Origin: Callorhinus ursinus
Lineage: Eukaryota; Chordata; Mammalia; Carnivora; Otariidae
DNA: 64,000 bases
Assembly: GCF_003265705.1 (NCBI RefSeq)
Contig: NW_020313057.1
Span: 5,187,075-5,251,074, forward strand
Direction of reading: 5' to 3'
In this document: positions 22,659-34,149 of the stretch, piece after piece
Layout: each line of letters opens with the position of its first letter
Numbering within the stretch: position 1 is the first letter of the stretch
Made by a program: the position numbers and the translations under genes
The notes under the pieces: generated by a model
What the model was told of the DNA's origin: nothing
Databases searched by the model: none
The model's input: only the letters and a program-made list of their open reading frames with translations

Positions 22659-23784
22659 TAAACACCAGCAACATTCACTATTAGACAAAGCATAGAGCCT
22701 TTCAAGGTAAGGAGATGCCCAGGTCTCTCAGAGCTGGTGCATCCCAATAAAATGTAGACAAAACTTCAACAATGCCACCTACAAATGTTGGCAGACTTGC
22801 AATAATCCCCGACAAGATTGGGGAAGGACCACCAGTTTGTGCTGCAGTTGTGTCCTGAGCGGACTGTGGCTGGAGACTTACAATGGGGAGAACAAGTCCA
22901 GCCCCAGAAGCCTCCGGAGGCAGCTCCCACTGGAGCTGGGTGGCCTCTGGTGAAGGGCGAGGCTGAGGCCGGGCGTGGGCTTCCGCTTTGCCTTGCCCTG
23001 CCTTGAGCCCTGATGCTTGGGGCAGCTGGGTCCCAGACTTTCCACTGAAGCCTGGTGGCCTTTCCAGTAACAACCACAACTTCAGAGGACTGCCAAGGGG
23101 CAGGCCGGGCAATGTCCCCGGGGAACTCGGCTGGCTGGGTGTGCGGTGTGTGTGTGGGAGTCTTGCACACGGGGGTGTTGGAAACCATGACTGGCAATTC
23201 CAGATTCCAGAAGCAAGTCCTGAAGGACAGAGTGGAGGCATGGAGCCAAAGGACCTGCTCTGAACTGGATCCCCTGAGGCGGAGGTCACATACAGCAGCA
23301 GGTCCAAGCAACCCCAGCCCCGGCCGAAGGGCCCTTTGCAGGCCCGGGGAACACACCCCACTTCCCTCTCCTCTTTCCAGCTCTGTGCAGCCCACCGGAA
23401 TGCTCTTTCCACCAAGCCAGACTGCGGAACTGACAGTCTTCACCTGACTCCCCTTTGTTCCCCAACCATGCCACGCCCTTCGGTCCCTGTAAGCTGAGGT
23501 ACAGCCGTAAATCGGGGACAGGCCCTAGCAAGTGGGGGCAGACAGAACACTCCAGGAAGTGGCTCCACGGGGGACAAGAAGGGCTCTGGAGAGGAGAAAC
23601 GGGATCGTGGTCTCTCTCGGTGACACTGAGGAGGGTCAGCCATCTCCACACTCGGGAGAAGGGGCAGCTGGAAGGTAGCAGCCTGGCGAGGCACGGGCAG
23701 CTTCACAGAAGGTGTGGGAAGCGGGGAGTTTGCACATCAGGCCACCAGGGTATGGACCCACTGGCCCCCAGGAACCCCTTGTGA
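22659..23784. other. GC-rich unique block with long overlapping ORFs
   Basis: Two overlapping minus-strand ORFs, 237 codons (22702-23415) and 225 codons (22766-23443), plus shorter ones on both strands, lie here. They show no recognisable domain, and biased composition probably explains them. The source copy of the 51-bp duplication (22816-22866) lies inside. Confidence 0.4.
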
Positions 23785-23925
23785 AGAGAAGTCTGCGTTT
23801 TCTCATCTGTAAGAGGTCGTCACACCCCTCTACCTGGCAGGTCATCATGAGGAACAGGTGGTGACATTTAGCACACTCAGAGCATGGGGCCCACAGAAGG
23901 ACACAGAGACTTGCTGAACGAATCG
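23785..23925 (+). mobile_element. MIR SINE remnant
   Basis: 'TTTTCTCATCTGTAAGAGGTCG...CTGGCAGGTCATCATGAGGAACAGG' follows the MIR 3' half. Confidence 0.6.
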
Positions 23926-26900
23926 GCGAACATGGTCCTATTCAGGACCACTTGGTTCGCCTCCTAAGCTGCATGAATTATTAGTTTCGGACAACTGCTT
24001 TCCACAATTAACATTTCAGTTGAGCTCCTTTGGTCTTTAAGATTCCTTACAAGAAGTATCACAAACCCATGCATGGTGAGTTGGGAAGAGCCTGGGGGAG
24101 GTGCCCCGGGCTGGGTTTAGAAAGCAAGCCCCAGGGAGGTGAGGCTCCCTAGCCTCCACAGCAAGCCTGGCCGGGGAGGCCCTTCCTGAACTTTCCTCCT
24201 CTTTGAAATTGTCTTCACAAGGCAAAGGTTATTTCCCTCCAACTTCAAAATACTTAGACACCAAAGGATGTCTAAGTGACAGGATAAATTCTGTCGGGAA
24301 GCTACGTAACCACAGGAGGGAAGCTACGGGAAGCTACGTAACCACAGGAGGACCAGCTGGAAGCAGGAGAGAACCTTCTATCATTACCATCCCACTTAAC
24401 GTCGGGGTGTAGGTTCCGTGAGGAGTGATGTGATTGATTGTACAAAGACCACTGAGACTGGTAACAAGGGCCAGCCTCCCACTGCATGTCCCCCGCTCCA
24501 GGGGCACATACCACTCAGCGACACTCAGCGAATGCCATGGATGGAAACCCACCAGCCTCCTAGAAGCGCGTGTGCACGCTCATGCCCTGGAGCCTCTCTG
24601 TCTGACACACGGATTCCTTGTTCACTCAGCCCACCCCTTAAAGGTTATTTCCAAAACTTCGGTTGTTACCCTTGGCAGCTGTGTTTCACCCACAAATACT
24701 GGGAGGCTGGTTTATGAAGTGTAACGTGTTTATCAATGACTCAGTTCCATTAACCTCTGCTTCTGAATCTGAATTCTTCCCTCTGGCCCGGGGCCGGACC
24801 GGCACAGCCCCCGCCTCAACTACAAGCAGGGGGTGTCGGGCGGGGGTGACCTCTGAATGCTGAACCTAAGCCACCACACTAGGAGTTCTCGTGTCCAGAA
24901 AGTAGACCCCCGAGGCCCTCCACAAAACGAGGGTAGGTCTCCCCTTTGGAAATGTTCTCTGAACCTCAGAAACATGGTCAGCTGGGGAAATGGCTAGCTT
25001 TAAGGATCTAGAAGAAGCAGTGAGAATCAGAAAAGCCTGCATCCAACCCAGCCATGGAGGCGGGGAGATTCCTTCTGCCTTGGCTTTGCTCTGGATCCTG
25101 GTGTGCCCCCAAAGCAGAAGGGCCCGTGGGGGAATCAGAAGGCAGAAAGCAACACTAGGAGGCGTCCCAGGATCACACAGTTCTCTGGGCGGCGGTGGAG
25201 GCGGGGTGTGGGAGTGGAGGGGGTGTGGACCCTGCCCCTAATTTAGGGCCATTTGTGGTTTTTCCCCCACCCAGCCTAAGAACACGTGTTTGCCATTTTG
25301 GCTTTCTGGGTCATTTCTGGAAACCTCCATGTTTCCCCGCCTTTTTGCTAAATAGAAGGTTCCTACGGTTCAGATGATAAGAAGCGGGCCTGAAGGAGAT
25401 CTTTACAGAGCGGGGCTGGCATGTTGGTGCGGTGATGGTATTGCAATGGAGCGGGCTCTGCCTGGCTCCTGGGGTCATCCGTGGCCTCCCTAGAAGGACA
25501 GTAGCCAGGACAGTGAGTGAGCCCGCTGGTGATGGCGGTGGTTGGCATTTCTTAAGTCTTAGGAATTTGGAATATGGAGGGAAGAGCTTTGTTATCTGTT
25601 TTTTAAAAAAGGAGACATTTTAGAAGGACTGCAAACGTCACACCCAAAGGTTGACCCTTTTTATGCTGAAAAGCGTGAGCTGGGAAGTGTGCTTAGGTCA
25701 TTATCCTGTGTCCGGGCCTTTCCTTGGTGCGGACAAATGGTTTCTCCCCCAGCAGTTCTGCTGCCCTTGGGGAAGAGGGAGAACCTGGCAAGGGGCCAGG
25801 GAGCAGGGGTTGGACTGGACTGGTCAGCCGAGGCGGCAGGGGGCTGCATTCCTGGCCTGGCCACACGGCGCCCCCCTCTCGCAAATGCAGTTGAGTCCCC
25901 ATCTTCCGAGGCCTCCTCGGCGGCTTACAGCCCTGCCTTCTCTTTTCTCAGGTATCTGAAAGCAGGGCTTGTCCAGTGAATAGATTAGAAAAGGATATGC
26001 CCACTTGTCCCCATACTTGAAAGCCGGAGAAAGCCCTGCTGTGAAGAGAACAAGCAGAACCTGTCTGGTGGCTTGTCATTTCAGTGACAACGCGGACCTG
26101 TCACAGGTGAGCATTCCTCACGCGCCTCCCCTCCCGACTGCCCCCCAGGCAGGCAGCTGGGGTCACAGGCCGGAGCAGGGGAAAAACACAGCAAACCAGC
26201 TCCAGAGCCTTCAGGGAACATGAGGGTTTGATGACAAACATATAATATCTCAAGGGAGAGCTGAGGGAGAAAAGCGTATTACACCTTGTCCGGGCAATCG
26301 AAAACCCTCCTAGGGAAACAATGTCCGCATTCTGCCGCCTCCACTAGAGACCCGGCACAGCGGGAACGAGTGTATTGTTTTCATATTTATCTTATTTCTC
26401 TCTCTTCGTTCCTCTTGAATAAACATCAAGAACCGATTTCTCAGATCACCTACATCAAAAACATTACCACCAAATCCTCTGTAGGGTCAAAGGCCTCAGA
26501 GCCGGAGCTGTGGGAACTTAACAAAGAGAATACCTTTCTGATTTTTCACAAATAAATAGGCCAATTCTGAGGGTCTCCTGAGGCCTCACTTTATCAACTC
26601 CTCTAAGCCCTCCGTGAAAACGGGGAGCCAACCTTAGGAGTCCCCCCCACGAGGAATTTCGTGGGAAGAATCCTGTGCCCTCCATGTCCGTGTGTGCCGC
26701 ACAGGGAGGGAAGAGCAGGAGTGAGCTCAGGCCCGACCCACCGCCTTAAGCACCTCAACAGACTTAAGACGCCCCGTGTGCGGACTGTTACTCTAGTATC
26801 TGCGACGTATTGCTGTGTGTGGACGAGACTGGTCATGTGTACATACCTTCCTAAAAGCAAAGAATTCTTTTCCCCTGATTTTGAGCATTAAGATAAAGAG

Positions 26901-27091
26901 CTTCATAAAAATGGAGAGTGATTTACAGGTATCAATTTGAAGAGAAGGAAAAAAAAAAAAACCTGGGCACTTGAGATTCATCTTTTCTTTTCATTACAGT
27001 TTTGCTTTGAAATGGGGTCCTTAACATTCGCTTGAGGATGAGCCTTTGTGAATGTCCTATCACGTAGTTATGGCAGGGGAACGAATACCTC
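23926..27091. other. Unique intergenic DNA
   Basis: Contains a 25-bp tandem duplication (24295-24319 and 24327-24351, period 32). Otherwise no recognised element or gene; ORFs reach about 102 codons without motifs. Confidence 0.5.
24295..24351. repeat. Short tandem duplication, period 32
   Basis: CGGGAAGCTACGTAACCACA plus GGAGG occurs twice, exactly, with a partial third unit (GGAAGCTAC) between the copies. Confidence 0.95.
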
Positions 27092-27105
27092 GCAAACTAG
27101 ATGTT

Positions 27106-27285
27106 TATTTTATTTTATATTTTATTTTATTTATTTGAGAGAGAGCACAAGCAGGATAAGGGGCAGAGGGAGAAACAGACGGGAGTCTGAGCAGGGAGCC
27201 CCATGCGGGACTTGATCCCAGGACCCCGGGATCATGACCTGAGCTGAAGGCAGACGCTGTACCGACTGAGCCACCCAGGCACCCC
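27106..27285 (-). mobile_element. Can-SINE
   Basis: Antisense copy flanked by the direct repeat CAAACTAGATGTTT (27092-27105 and 27286-27299). Confidence 0.94.
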
Positions 27286-27531
27286 CAAACTAGATGTTTT
27301 TGTTAACCTGATACATACACAGGTTACTGCATTAACAGCTATCATTTGAACCTCATACAAAACACATGGCTTTAATTACTAGGGTTTTGGGCACAAGAAA
27401 TGGCCGGAGTAATAGCCAGTATAATTATGAATAAATACAAGAGAAGGATGTAACCATTTAAAAGAAAATAACTGAGCACCAAGTATAAAATGCAAAAACA
27501 AAGCTGTTTATACTTAAGATAAATCTCCAAA

Positions 27532-27537
27532 TTTATT
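27532..27537 (-). terminator. Candidate distal poly(A) signal for PROSER2
   Basis: AATAAA on the minus strand lies about 1.86 kb after the stop, followed downstream on that strand by a T-rich GCTTTGTTTTTGC stretch. It is an alternative or additional 3' end to the one at 28271. Confidence 0.3.
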
Positions 27538-28270
27538 TTTCAAAAACGTCATTGTGAGAACAAATATACTAATATATAGTCACGTTGACCTTAATCACAG
27601 TGAAGTCACAGGATACAGATAATTCTCATATTTAAAGGATATTTAAAATGTTAGCCATATCAAGACCCTCTATCTTTAAACACTGTGTATGGCATCTCAT
27701 TTTGTGAAAGGTAATACAGCCCTCAAGAATTCTTCAAACAAAATCGAATACAAATAGGAGCACAATAAAAACTATTTTAAAAACCTGTAAAATCAAAGCA
27801 CCTATTTAAATTAAGACCATCGAGAATCTATAAGATTATTTCAGGAAGACACGGGCTGGATGAGACACTAAATACCATAGTTCTAAGGAAGAAAATGACC
27901 ATCATTTTATGGAACTTACAAGGCAAATTGAATACTATGAAAGACGTGCTTTACGGCACATTTAAAAGTTTTAATTTAAATAATACTCAACAGGAGGAAA
28001 CCGAGACTGTGACACTGGCTGAGATATAATAACAGAAGGGCGTGACTTGCAACTGGGGCCCTTCCCAGTCTATTTTTAGAGGCTTAAGACTCCAGCCTTA
28101 AATAGTTTTAATAATAATGCTTGTGGCTACAACTCAGCATGTAACACACAGTCTGGGAGAAAAGCAGTTCTTCTCCGACTGTGGAACCTAGTTTGCTGGG
28201 GTTTTTTTTTTCCCCTTTAAAGCTAATCCTGAGATCTTACTCACAGAACATGAGAGATCTCAAGAATGTT

Positions 28271-28276
28271 TTTATT
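28271..28276 (-). terminator. Candidate proximal poly(A) signal for PROSER2
   Basis: A canonical AATAAA on the minus strand lies about 1.1 kb after the stop codon, followed by a TG-containing stretch (TCATGTTCTGTGAG). Canonical hexamers arise by chance in A/T-rich DNA, so this is only a candidate. Confidence 0.35.
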
Positions 28277-29395
28277 TCCTTCTGTTTACCCTAGCTACCT
28301 TGCAACATGCACAACCAGAATTGGGTGATAAATTGAAATCAGAAGGAACTATTTTGCTTCTCTGGAAGCCTACTTGGAATATTACCTTCCTTGGGTACAG
28401 AGTGACACATGGGTGATTGTGGAGACAATGGAGATGTGCCCTTAGAGGTTCCAATCTCTGTCCCGTCGCAGCTGGTATGGTCGCATCCGTCAAGAGAGTG
28501 GGAAGGGCTTGCATCCTGTAGTCACTTATAGCGTCTTCAGAAGTTTGCAGATATGGACTCACGAATGCATGTGCGTGTGAACACGTTTCTATAAACACAC
28601 CTTATGTAAAAATATACACACCATACACATTCACCACGTATCTCCCAGTGACAAAGCCCCCGCAGTCTGATGGGACTTGCTTTCTGAAAACTACCACCTT
28701 TTCCAAATCCAACCTTTCCATTCCACTCCTGTAACGCAAAATTACAGTAAATCATACTCTGAAGGGTTCAATTTTCAATTAAAAAAAAAAAAACACAAAT
28801 GGGCAAACCAAATCATATCCAGAAACAAAGACACATCTAGGGTTAACACACCAACCTTTACCCCTGAAAAACAAACCGAAAAACCAAAGGAGATGCTTTG
28901 AGATGTTATGAAAATTGAACAGGCATTTCTGTTTTAGGAAACAGAAAAGGAAGAGAAAATCCCTTTCATGGATAATTGAGTGTAAGAGATCTAACCTGGC
29001 TTGGGTGTCACATGTCCTTGGGGTAAAAGTCTAGATGAGAGATGGAAGAATAACAAATCAGACCCAATCCCCCTCCTTCTAAATCCAAAAAAAAAAGAGA
29101 TATGGCATTTAGGGTTTTCGGGGTTCTTCTCTGAGCGCCTGGAAAAAGGAAGACAAGATACAGGGCCATACTCTCCCAGAAGGACAGCCCTGCTCGGATG
29201 TAGCAGCGGAGTCAGGTGGCCCTTCCTGTCCCCACTCCCTCCGCCCGGCCCGCAGAGTCCTGGCACCTGTCATCTGTCATCCTCCTCAGGGCACAGTCCT
29301 GGGACCATGGCCACTGCTCCTCAGGCGGGCACACCGTGTTAGGCCTCACGGGCCTGGCCATCGTGCCTCTCCAGCACCGCACCCCCCATCCTCCA

Positions 29396-30408
29396 TCACA
29401 AGTTCTCCTTCAGAAGGCCGAGCTTGCGCAGGGCCTCCCGGCGGGCCTCCTCCGTAGACCCGCGGCCAGAGAACTGGACGGTGATGCCCTGGGGCCTGAA
29501 CCCAACAGCCCTGGGCAGCGAACCCGACCGCTTCCTGGCATCCTGGCCGCAGTCTGGCTGCCGGTGCTCGTAAAAGCTCCTGCTGGCATTCTGGCGGGCA
29601 AGTTTGCCGGCAAGCGCCGGGTCTGGACGGAAGGTGACAGTTTTTCCCGTGGAGACGACGAAGGCACTGGGCTCACTCTTCAGGACGTCGTGGATGCTCT
29701 GGAAGCCGTTGGGCAATGGCAGGCACTGTTCTGTCTGCACGCCTCTGGACTGCTGCTGAGTGCCGGCGTGGCCGCCAGCCCGTGTGGACGTGGTTTCGTG
29801 GACGGGGCATGGCTTGCTCTGGCCACGCGTCGTCTGCTCGGTGACATCAGCCCTGGGGGCCCGGTCTTCCGCTTCCCCGGCAGCCAGGAAAGAGATGCCA
29901 TTGATGTTGGCCAAGACCCGGGCCTTCCGCTCCTGCACATTGACAGCTGCTTTGGAGATGGTCTTGTTGAACTCCTTCCCCGCGCTGTTGGTCACGCTGA
30001 TGTTGCTCGGGAAGCGGTGGATCTTGGGCGCAGGCTGGGCCATGTGTCTGTGCCCCAGGAAGGGGTCCCCGTTCCGAGGGGCCCCCGAAGGCAGTGTCCT
30101 CCAGTCCCCAGGCTTGCCCTCCTTGGAGGGGGACGCGGGTGAAAGCGCTTCATTTCCAGCCAACTTCTCGGACATTTTCTGAGCGATTACCAGTGGGGTG
30201 GGAACAGAGCGGGGTAGTTTGGGGTGCTCTGTGGGGGGCGCAGGGGCAGGCAGCTCTTTCCTGGGGGGCGCTGCCGCTGCGGCCACAGGCTGGGAGGGTA
30301 GCACAGGAGGGGTCTGTGGACCTGCGGAGTCTGGCGAGGATGGACCCCCGGCTTCTGGGTTCCTGCCTTCAAGGACAGGAATGTCTTCCTTCCCGACAGG
30401 GCCAGCCC
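29396..30408 (-). CDS. PROSER2: PROSER2 terminal coding exon C (residues 126-462 and stop)
   Basis: This large last coding exon follows an acceptor with a pyrimidine tract (CCTCCTTTTCAG, AG at 30410-30409) and ends at TGA (29398-29396). Residues about 137-196 are Pro/Ala/Ser-rich. Conserved blocks follow: RSVPTPLVIAQKMSEKLAGN (192-211), RFPSNISVTNSAGKEFNKTI (257-276), KAAVNVQERKARVLANINGI (278-297), HDVLKSEPSAFVVSTGKTVT (365-384) and GITVQFSGRGSTEEARREAL (433-452). The protein ends KLGLLKENL. No catalytic domain, signal peptide or membrane segment is visible, so an intracellular, largely disordered protein is likely. The assembled length of 462 residues compares with about 435 in human. The reading frame runs on upstream to 30463, but those 18 residues are intron: the phase-1 join to exon B gives Gly126. 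Gene identity is well supported; its biochemical role is not known to me. Confidence 0.95.
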
Positions 30409-31290
30409 CTGAAAAGGAGGCAGAATCCTCATCAGCTCCCACCTTAGGTAAAAATAAATGCATCCTATTTCCTTCTTACTGAATTTACGATGGCCTCCAA
30501 GGGACATAAAGCCAACGTCAGAAGCGATGTCAGCATCCCACCAGCTAAACTCCCTGGCCCAGTGAAGGAGAACATTCTAGGTGAGTCTCACCACCATGTG
30601 ATGAGAAGGCATCAGCCGGTGACCATGGAAGACTCCAGTCTGAAGGCTCAGCCCCTGGGATGCACACTGAGCCTGCAGGCTTCTAAGGACGCATGTTATC
30701 AGGAGGGAATAACAACCTGCCTTAGGACGGGGTGCTGCCAAGGGAAATGGAGGCGGGAAGGTTGGGGAGCACCCCCACATCAGGTGTTTCTAGATGAAGC
30801 TTACCTGGATGTGTCAGACAGCCCCGGGCAGAACTCAATACACCAGCCTCTGAGCCTTTGCAATATCCTTACCAGATATGGATCGCAGGTCACCCAACGC
30901 CGTCTGCGCCTACATGCACGCACCTGTCTCTTGCTGCAGAACTGCAAGCCATATCTTATTTGTCTCTATCCTTGGAATCTCACACAGCGCCCGCCAGAGC
31001 AGGCACTTGCAACTGTTGTGAAAATGTCACATTAGAGATGGATGGGCAGGGCGGCTTTCCCTCGCTAAGTGTTTCCCTTGGCATAAGTATACAATCTGGC
31101 ATTTTTAAAGGATCAGCAGGTTCAAGTTAGCTGTAGGAACTACACTTCAAAGAAGTGTGATTAAAAATGGGAAATTCTTATTCAGTCTCTTCTTTGCTGA
31201 TGTGGCTGCACATGAAACTCCACACCTGGAGTTGAGAACCCCGGTCTGTGAAATTTGATGTAACACACGGCCTTGCACACACACGCACAC

Positions 31291-31329
<39 letters not shown>

Positions 31330-32093
31330 AAGAAAATATATTTCTAGAGGCTTGTGACAAACGGCAATGTTTTGTAGTAAGAGCCCAAATCCTTTCCCTT
31401 CTGTTTCTCCCTCATCCTTCCAATTCTCATCCCCTTGCCCAAATTTATTTCCAGTATCTCTTCCAATCAGGAAAAACAGTGCCAGACAATCCCACCTCGT
31501 CCATCCTGTCTGCTCTCACAGGATTCAAAAGACAAAAAGCATGCCTCTCCTTTGAGGCTGCCCTGAATCAAGCAAACCTACAAACCTACAACCTACTAGA
31601 TGCTGAGCCAAACTCTTGTCCGCTCTTTTTCTGTTTCCCTGAACCAGCGGACTTTTCAGTCCAAATACTCCCACTTTGGAAAGTCATGCTAGAGAAACAG
31701 GGGTATAAGATTGTTCAAAATCTGAGATCAAACCCAAGGGCTAAAATATAAGTACCTTGTCTGTTTTCTTCGTAAAATGAATTGTTAACACCTGGAAGTC
31801 CTTTCCAGTTTTCTTTCTCTTTTAATACATATACGAATCGATTCATGTGGCCAGCTAGTCTCATTCTTTATTTTGGCCCTTTTGGAATTTCCCTTCATGG
31901 GCTGTCTCCTAATACACTACGAAAGCATCCACTTGGTTGGACACTCAAACGACCAAGAGCATGCTTCTACCCTGCAAAAACCTGATGAGGCCGCACAGCA
32001 TCCATACTGGCCGCACACAGGGGAAGACCACAATGTCCTCTAAGACACTAACGAACCAAGCCAGAGGCCTGGGGTTTGGGCTTCGCTCCTCAC
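30409..32093 (-). other. PROSER2: PROSER2 intron between exons B and C
   Basis: This is a 1685-nt intron with consensus GT/AG ends. It contains a (CA)n tract at 31283-31327 and otherwise mostly unique sequence. I see no SINE copy in it, unlike the next intron. Confidence 0.85.
31283..31327. repeat. (CA)n microsatellite
   Basis: About 45 bp of CA dinucleotides lie in the PROSER2 intron between exons B and C. Confidence 0.97.
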
Positions 32094-32331
32094 CTGCCGT
32101 GTCCGTCCCAGCCGGGAGGCACTCCGGTTCCCCTGCCTCCGGAGCTGGCTGCACTAAATCAATGACCTCTCCTGGCTCGTGACCGGAAGCATACTCTCCA
32201 AGAGACCCCAGAGAGTGGCCGTCACATAGGACTTGCTCTTCAAAGTCTTCTTCCAGGGAATCAATGGTCTCTTCAAAAAACAGGATGACATCCTTTTCCT
32301 CATGGGTCAGGTACTTCAGGCTCTCATCATC
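32094..32331 (-). CDS. PROSER2: PROSER2 coding exon B (residues 47-125 plus first base of codon 126)
   Basis: This 238-nt internal exon is bounded by a TTGTATAG acceptor (AG at 32333-32332) and a GTGAGG donor (from 32093). It is read in phase 0 and leaves one base, G, which joins GG from exon C to make Gly126. It begins DDESLK, then the 20-residue motif YLTHEEKDVILFFEETIDSL at about residues 53-72, followed by an acidic run EEDFEE. This motif is the hallmark shared by PROSER2 and SARG (C1orf116), and is predicted to be helical and acidic. The rest (about 79-125) is Gly/Glu/Pro-rich with VIDLVQPAPEAGE. No frameshift or internal stop is present. An inverted SINE pair lies 0.3 kb upstream in the intron. 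Confidence 0.93.
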
Positions 32332-32632
32332 CTATACAACAGGTGTGGGGATTGGGAACAGAAGGGATAAAACAGTCATTTTGCCGAAGAGAAAAAATAA
32401 GACAAAGTTGGGATCTGTGCAGAGCCCCGGGTAGAATCCACATGCCTCTCAGAGTTCCCGTTGGGGAAAGTCTGCCATTTAGGGGGCCCCATGGACAAAC
32501 GTGTCCCTCCCCATTGTACCTGCAAGAAAAAGAACGTTGCCAAGAAGCTACAGCAAATATAGGGTCTTAGAACCTATTAACAGCTCCAGCCTAATGGTTC
32601 CTGGTGAGTCAATGACCAAAAAAATAATTCTT

Positions 32633-32830
32633 GGGGCGCCTGGGTGGCTCATTTGGTTGGGCGACTGCCTTCGGCTCAGGTCATGATCCTGGAGTCCCGG
32701 GATCGAGTCCCACATCGGGCTCCCTGCTCGGCGGGGAGTCTGCTTCTCCCTCTGACCCTCTTCCCTCTTGTGCTCTCTCTCTCATTCTCTCTCTCTCAAA
32801 TAAATAAATAAAATCTTTAAAAAAAAACAA
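32633..32830 (+). mobile_element. Can-SINE
   Basis: Full copy flanked by AAAAAAATAATTCTT on both sides. It lies 302 bp upstream of exon B in gene sense, antisense to PROSER2. Confidence 0.94.
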
Positions 32831-33060
32831 AAAAATAATTCTTCTTCAAACCTCCTTGGAACACTGTTCTCAACTGACTGCTCTCAGACGTCGTCTTCCC
32901 ATAATAGCAGTGGGGGACATCTCTGGTTGAAGACAGTGACGTGAATGCACATATTTATGTCCTCTTCATCCGGAAACCTCACTAAAACAACGGGATTTAT
33001 TTATTTTTTATTTTTTAATTTTTTTAAAAATTGGAAGGATACTTGATTAGTACATAGCTT

Positions 33061-33264
33061 TTTTTTTTTTAAAAAGATTTTATTTTTTTATTTTTTGACA
33101 AAGAGAGACACAGCGAGAGAGGGAACACAAGCAGGGGGAGTGGGAGAGGGAGATGCAGGCTTCCCGCGGAGCAGGGAGCCCGACGCGGGGCTCGATCCCA
33201 GGACCCTGGGATCATGACCTGAGCCGGAGGCAGACGCTTAACGACTGAGCCACCCAGGCGCCCC
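33061..33264 (-). mobile_element. Can-SINE
   Basis: Sense to PROSER2 and inverted relative to the copy at 32633-32830. Short flanking match GGGATTT. Confidence 0.93.
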
Positions 33265-33580
33265 TGGGATTTGTTTTAAAGGCACAAACCACGAAGACAA
33301 AAATAATAGGAATGGAGACATCAGCCACGAAACGTGGGAAGTTAGGCAGTAGCAGGACAGGTGTAACCAACTCCAAAGACCCAGGGAAGCTGGGTTTCAG
33401 CCGGCAGCCGCAGGACGCCAGTGACCACCCTGCTGAGGACAGGGGAGTCCCCCCGCCCCCCGCTCAGGCACTGGGGGTGCAGAGCAGTTCTGGGGGGGGA
33501 GGCCAAGAGGGCGGTGGAAAGAGCAGAACTGGTTCAGCAGGAATGAGGTCACCCCAGCAGAAAACTAGACGTTTTTTCTT

Positions 33581-33780
33581 TTTTTTCTTTTTTTTAAAGA
33601 TTTTATTTATTTGACAGAGAGAGACACAGCGAGAGAGGGTACACAAGCAGGGGGAGTGGGAGAGGGAGAAGCAGGCCTCCCGCGGAGCAGGGAGCCCGAT
33701 GCGGGGCTCGATCCCAGGACCCTGAGATCATGACCTGAGCCGAAGGCAGACCCTTAACGACTGAGCCATCCAGGCACCCC
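33581..33780 (-). mobile_element. Can-SINE
   Basis: Flanking direct repeat TAGACGTTTTTTCTT on the left and TAGATGTTTTTTCTT on the right, one difference. Confidence 0.93.
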
Positions 33781-34149
33781 TAGATGTTTTTTCTTAAAGA
33801 AGGTAAAAGAGGGATTTGAAGAGAGCTGATTGTGAAGGATTGTGATGGAAACGGGGAGTAAATGAAGCCAAACAGATGCCCTGTCGACAGAAACCCGGAA
33901 GTCTTCCCTGGGGCATCTGAATGTCCAAGGGCCCAAAGGGGCCGAGCCCATGGGTTCCCCAACGAAGCAGCTCAGCAAGATTCCCCCCCTTCAGATGAAG
34001 ACCACAGTCACCAAACCCCCACACAGAATTTCTAATCAGCTTCTCAATGTCCTCTCTTAAATATGTGCACATGCAGAAACTGAGCAGCTGAGAAAACCCT
34101 TTACCATGAAAGACATACCTGAACAAACAAAAAGGAAAAGAAAGCAACT

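Larger units (their letters stand above)
27530..29395 (-). other. PROSER2: PROSER2 3'UTR (distal limit uncertain)
   Basis: The minus-strand sequence after the TGA is taken as 3'UTR. It is mixed composition down to about 28900, then A/T-rich. I see no SINE between 27290 and 29395 and no competing ORF of weight. Two AATAAA hexamers could end it, giving a UTR of about 1.1 or 1.9 kb. The distal boundary is therefore inferred. Confidence 0.5.

Noticed and set aside
30409..30463. N-terminal extension of the PROSER2 terminal exon from an ATG at 30463
   Set aside because: A consensus acceptor at 30410-30409 and the exact phase-1 join to exon B show that this stretch is intron.
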